From Bacteroidales bacterium (lineage in GTDB: Bacteria > Bacteroidota > Bacteroidia > Bacteroidales > UBA932): DNA of 6,145 bases. The translations under genes were made by a program, and so were the position numbers. Location of the stretch: assembly GCA_017556665.1 (NCBI GenBank), contig JAFYMJ010000125.1, forward strand, positions 1 to 6,145. Reading direction: 5' to 3'. Under the pieces are notes generated by a model. The model saw nothing but the letters and a program-made list of their open reading frames with translations. It was not told the origin of the DNA and made no database searches. Positions 3,857-6,145 of the stretch are shown here, piece by piece. Numbering within the stretch: position 1 is the first letter of the stretch; the number at the start of each line of letters is the position of its first letter.

Positions 3857-6145
3857 ATGAGTATTAAGAGAGTATTTTTAGTATTTGGTTTATTATTATG
3901 CGGTGGTTTTGCTTTGGCTCAAAGTGCCTCTGAAATGGCTATGGCTAAGCAGTTGGCAAAACAACAAGGGTATTCAGATGCTCAAATTGAGCAGATGGTG
4001 CAACAATACAATAACGGTGCAAATGAACCAAAGGGGACAACTGTTACTCCGGTAGACAGAAATTCTGCTGCACAAGTCCAAGTTGTGCAAATGCAGGCTG
4101 TGGCTGCCCAACCGGCACCTGTCCCTGTAACTGGAATTTTTGGTCACAGTTTGTTCAGAAATGCAGCTTTGAACTTTGTGCCAAGCTACAACATTCCTAC
4201 TCCAGAGAACTACAAGTTATCGGGAGGAGATGAGGTAGTGATAGACATTTGGGGAGATGTTATTACAAACATTACTGCTACTATTTCTCCAGATGGCTCT
4301 GTTAATATTCCTAACCTTGGTCCGGTTTATTTGCAAGGTCAGACAGTTAAAAAGGCTGAGCAATCTCTTAAGGATTATCTAAGCAAAATATACAGTGGCA
4401 TATCGGCTGAGGAGCCTAGTACATTTGTAAAGCTTTCTTTGGGTAAGACAAAGACTGTTACTGTGAATGTAGTTGGTGATGTTACAAGTCCAGGCAGCTA
4501 CACTTTGCCATCGCTTTCTACAATTGCAAGTGCAATGTATCTTGCAAAAGGTCCAGATAGTCTTGGTACAGTAAGAGCAATCAAATTATACAGAAACAGC
4601 AAACTTGTAAGTACTTTTGATGTGTATGAGTTATTGCTTAAAGGCTCTTTTAACTCAAATGTGAGACTGGAAGATAATGATGCAATTATTGTAGCTCCTT
4701 ACTATGGAGTTGTTACTGTAAATGGTGGTGTAAAACGCCCTATGAAGTATGAGATTACAGAGAAAGAGACTTTGGATAAAGTTTTAGGTTATGCCGGTAA
4801 GTTTGTGGAGGATGCATACATAGAGAGCGTACACGTAGATAGAGTTGCTGCAGTTCCATCGGCTGAAGATGGTGCAATAGGTGAGTCTTTTGATGTTATG
4901 GCTGAGCAGTTTGCTTCATTTGAGCTTAAGGATGGTGATGTTATAACTGTAATGACAAATGCACGTGACTTTAAAAATAGAGTAAGTATTGAGGGATCTG
5001 TCTGGAGACCTGGTGCATATGCCATAAATCCAACTACAAGTAATCTTAAGCAACTTATTACAGCAGCAGGGGGCATTAGAGAGAATGCTTACACCCAAAG
5101 AGGTATCATATACAGACTTGGTGAGAATAAAGAGAAAATCCAATTGTCATTCAATGTAACAGATGTCATTATTGGAAAAGAGAGCATTGAGTTGCTTCCC
5201 GATGATCAGGTGACAATTTTCTCTGCACGCGCTTTGGAGCCAGCAAGAACTGTAAGAATTTCGGGAGAGGTTAACAGTCCTGCAAATGGTGGAGTGTATG
5301 AGTATAGAGAGGGTATTACAATTGGTGACCTAATTCTAATGGCAGGTGGTGTTACAGATGCTGCAACACTTGCAAAAGTTGAGGTTGCAAGAAGAGTAAG
5401 AAGAGCAGACGGAGATGTTGTGGAGCTTTCTGATACAGTAGCAAAGGTAATGCATTTCAATTTGCTTAAAAATCCTGCTGGAGCAGAGTTCAAGCTTGAG
5501 CCGTTTGATATTGTATTTGTAAGACGCAGTGCAAGCTTTAAAGAGCAACAATCAGTTTCAATAAGTGGAGAGGTTAACTATCCAGGTACATATGTGGTTG
5601 AGAGTAATGTTGTAAGACTTAGTGATATTGTAAACAGAGCAGGTGGATTCAACAAATCTGCTTATGTTAAGGGGGCAAAACTTACCAGAACACTTACAAA
5701 AGAGGAGTATGACAGATTAAGAGTTGCAATGCAAATAGCAAAAACAAGAGTTGAGGATACCGTTGAGTTGAATATGATGGCTATTGGAGAGAGCTTTACA
5801 ATTGCAATAGACTTGGAGAAAGCGGTGGCTGAACCGGGTGGAATTGCAGATGTAGTACTTAGAACAGGAGATGTAATATCTGTTCCTAAGTTCAACAGCA
5901 CAGTAAAGATTTCTGGCGCTGTTATGTATCCTAATACTGTTTCATATAATCCTAAATATAATTTCTCAAATTATATAGCTAATGCGGGTGGTATTACCCA
6001 AAACGGAATAAAGAGAAAAGCTTATATGGTGCATATGAATGGTACAGTTGCAACCAAAGGGGATCCTAATTTTAAGGTGCAGCCAGGAACAGAGATAGTT
6101 GTACCAAACAGAGAAGAGAGAAAGGGTAATGGCGGACAGACTGTT
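3857..6145 (+). CDS. Multi-SLBB polysaccharide export outer-membrane protein (3' end outside window)
   Basis: The frame is open without a stop from ATG 3857 to the window end (763 codons). Residues 1-21 form a signal peptide (K4/R5, hydrophobic 6-19, probable signal peptidase I cut after ALA). Cys15 is not in a proper lipobox. A Gln-rich, low-complexity linker (about 65-93) precedes a Poly_export domain starting near 118 (YKLSGGDEVVIDIWGD, SPDGSVNIPNLG). Six SLBB-like units begin near residues 201, 285, 374, 465, 567 and 682. Each shows the core V-x-G-x-V-x-x-P (GDVTSPGSY, GGVKRPMKY, GSVWRPGAY, GEVNSPANG, GEVNYPGTY, GAVMYPNTV). Such Wza-related proteins form the outer-membrane conduit for capsule or exopolysaccharide. 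Family members I recall are about 800 residues with a short hydrophobic C-terminus, so probably only a few dozen residues are missing. The start region is A-rich with no Shine-Dalgarno. Confidence 0.93.
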   Translation, partial: MSIKRVFLVFGLLLCGGFALAQSASEMAMAKQLAKQQGYSDAQIEQMVQQYNNGANEPKGTTVTPVDRNSAAQVQVVQMQAVAAQPAPVPVTGIFGHSLFRNAALNFVPSYNIPTPENYKLSGGDEVVIDIWGDVITNITATISPDGSVNIPNLGPVYLQGQTVKKAEQSLKDYLSKIYSGISAEEPSTFVKLSLGKTKTVTVNVVGDVTSPGSYTLPSLSTIASAMYLAKGPDSLGTVRAIKLYRNSKLVSTFDVYELLLKGSFNSNVRLEDNDAIIVAPYYGVVTVNGGVKRPMKYEITEKETLDKVLGYAGKFVEDAYIESVHVDRVAAVPSAEDGAIGESFDVMAEQFASFELKDGDVITVMTNARDFKNRVSIEGSVWRPGAYAINPTTSNLKQLITAAGGIRENAYTQRGIIYRLGENKEKIQLSFNVTDVIIGKESIELLPDDQVTIFSARALEPARTVRISGEVNSPANGGVYEYREGITIGDLILMAGGVTDAATLAKVEVARRVRRADGDVVELSDTVAKVMHFNLLKNPAGAEFKLEPFDIVFVRRSASFKEQQSVSISGEVNYPGTYVVESNVVRLSDIVNRAGGFNKSAYVKGAKLTRTLTKEEYDRLRVAMQIAKTRVEDTVELNMMAIGESFTIAIDLEKAVAEPGGIADVVLRTGDVISVPKFNSTVKISGAVMYPNTVSYNPKYNFSNYIANAGGITQNGIKRKAYMVHMNGTVATKGDPNFKVQPGTEIVVPNREERKGNGGQTV

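Noticed and set aside
4789..5901. Several minus-strand open frames of 71-95 codons inside the SLBB gene
   Set aside because: They lie opposite an uninterrupted, repeat-supported export-protein frame and show no domains or start signals.

Overview
The window looks like chromosomal DNA from a member of the Bacteroidales (Bacteroidota). The evidence is the gene order rpsG-fusA-rpsJ, the close resemblance of the ribosomal proteins and EF-G to Bacteroides-type sequences as I remember them, A-rich start regions without strong Shine-Dalgarno sites, promoter candidates of the TTTG / TAnnTTTG type, and a UpxY-like NusG paralog beside a multi-SLBB polysaccharide export gene. Genus and species cannot be named from this sequence. 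The DNA is AT-rich, yet glutamate is written almost only as GAG.

Region 1 (1-2968) is the end of a str-type operon. It holds the last two thirds of rpsG (S7), complete fusA (EF-G) and complete rpsJ (S10/NusE). A long stem-loop (2811-2856) follows, then a tRNA with a CAT anticodon (2859-2933) and a textbook intrinsic terminator (2937-2968). I see no good terminator before that one, so the tRNA may share the ribosomal-protein transcript. The rest of the S10 operon (rplC, rplD and so on), which normally follows rpsJ, is absent here.

Region 2 (2969-6145) starts a surface-polysaccharide locus. A 157-bp gap with a duplicated TCTGCAGAT and a probable promoter leads to a 178-residue UpxY-like antiterminator (3126-3662). 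A 194-bp gap follows. It carries the best promoter match in the window (3673-3704), a run of nine G residues (3732-3740) and a 13-bp stem-loop (3760-3793). The window ends inside an outer-membrane polysaccharide export protein (3857 onward) with a signal peptide, a Poly_export domain and six SLBB-like repeats.

The likely logic of region 2 is that the NusG paralog lets RNA polymerase read through the long export/capsule operon that begins with the SLBB gene. The structured, G-tract-bearing leader in front of that gene is the most interesting unexplained piece. It is a candidate for antiterminator recognition, for slippage-based variation, or for both. None of this can be proved from the sequence alone.
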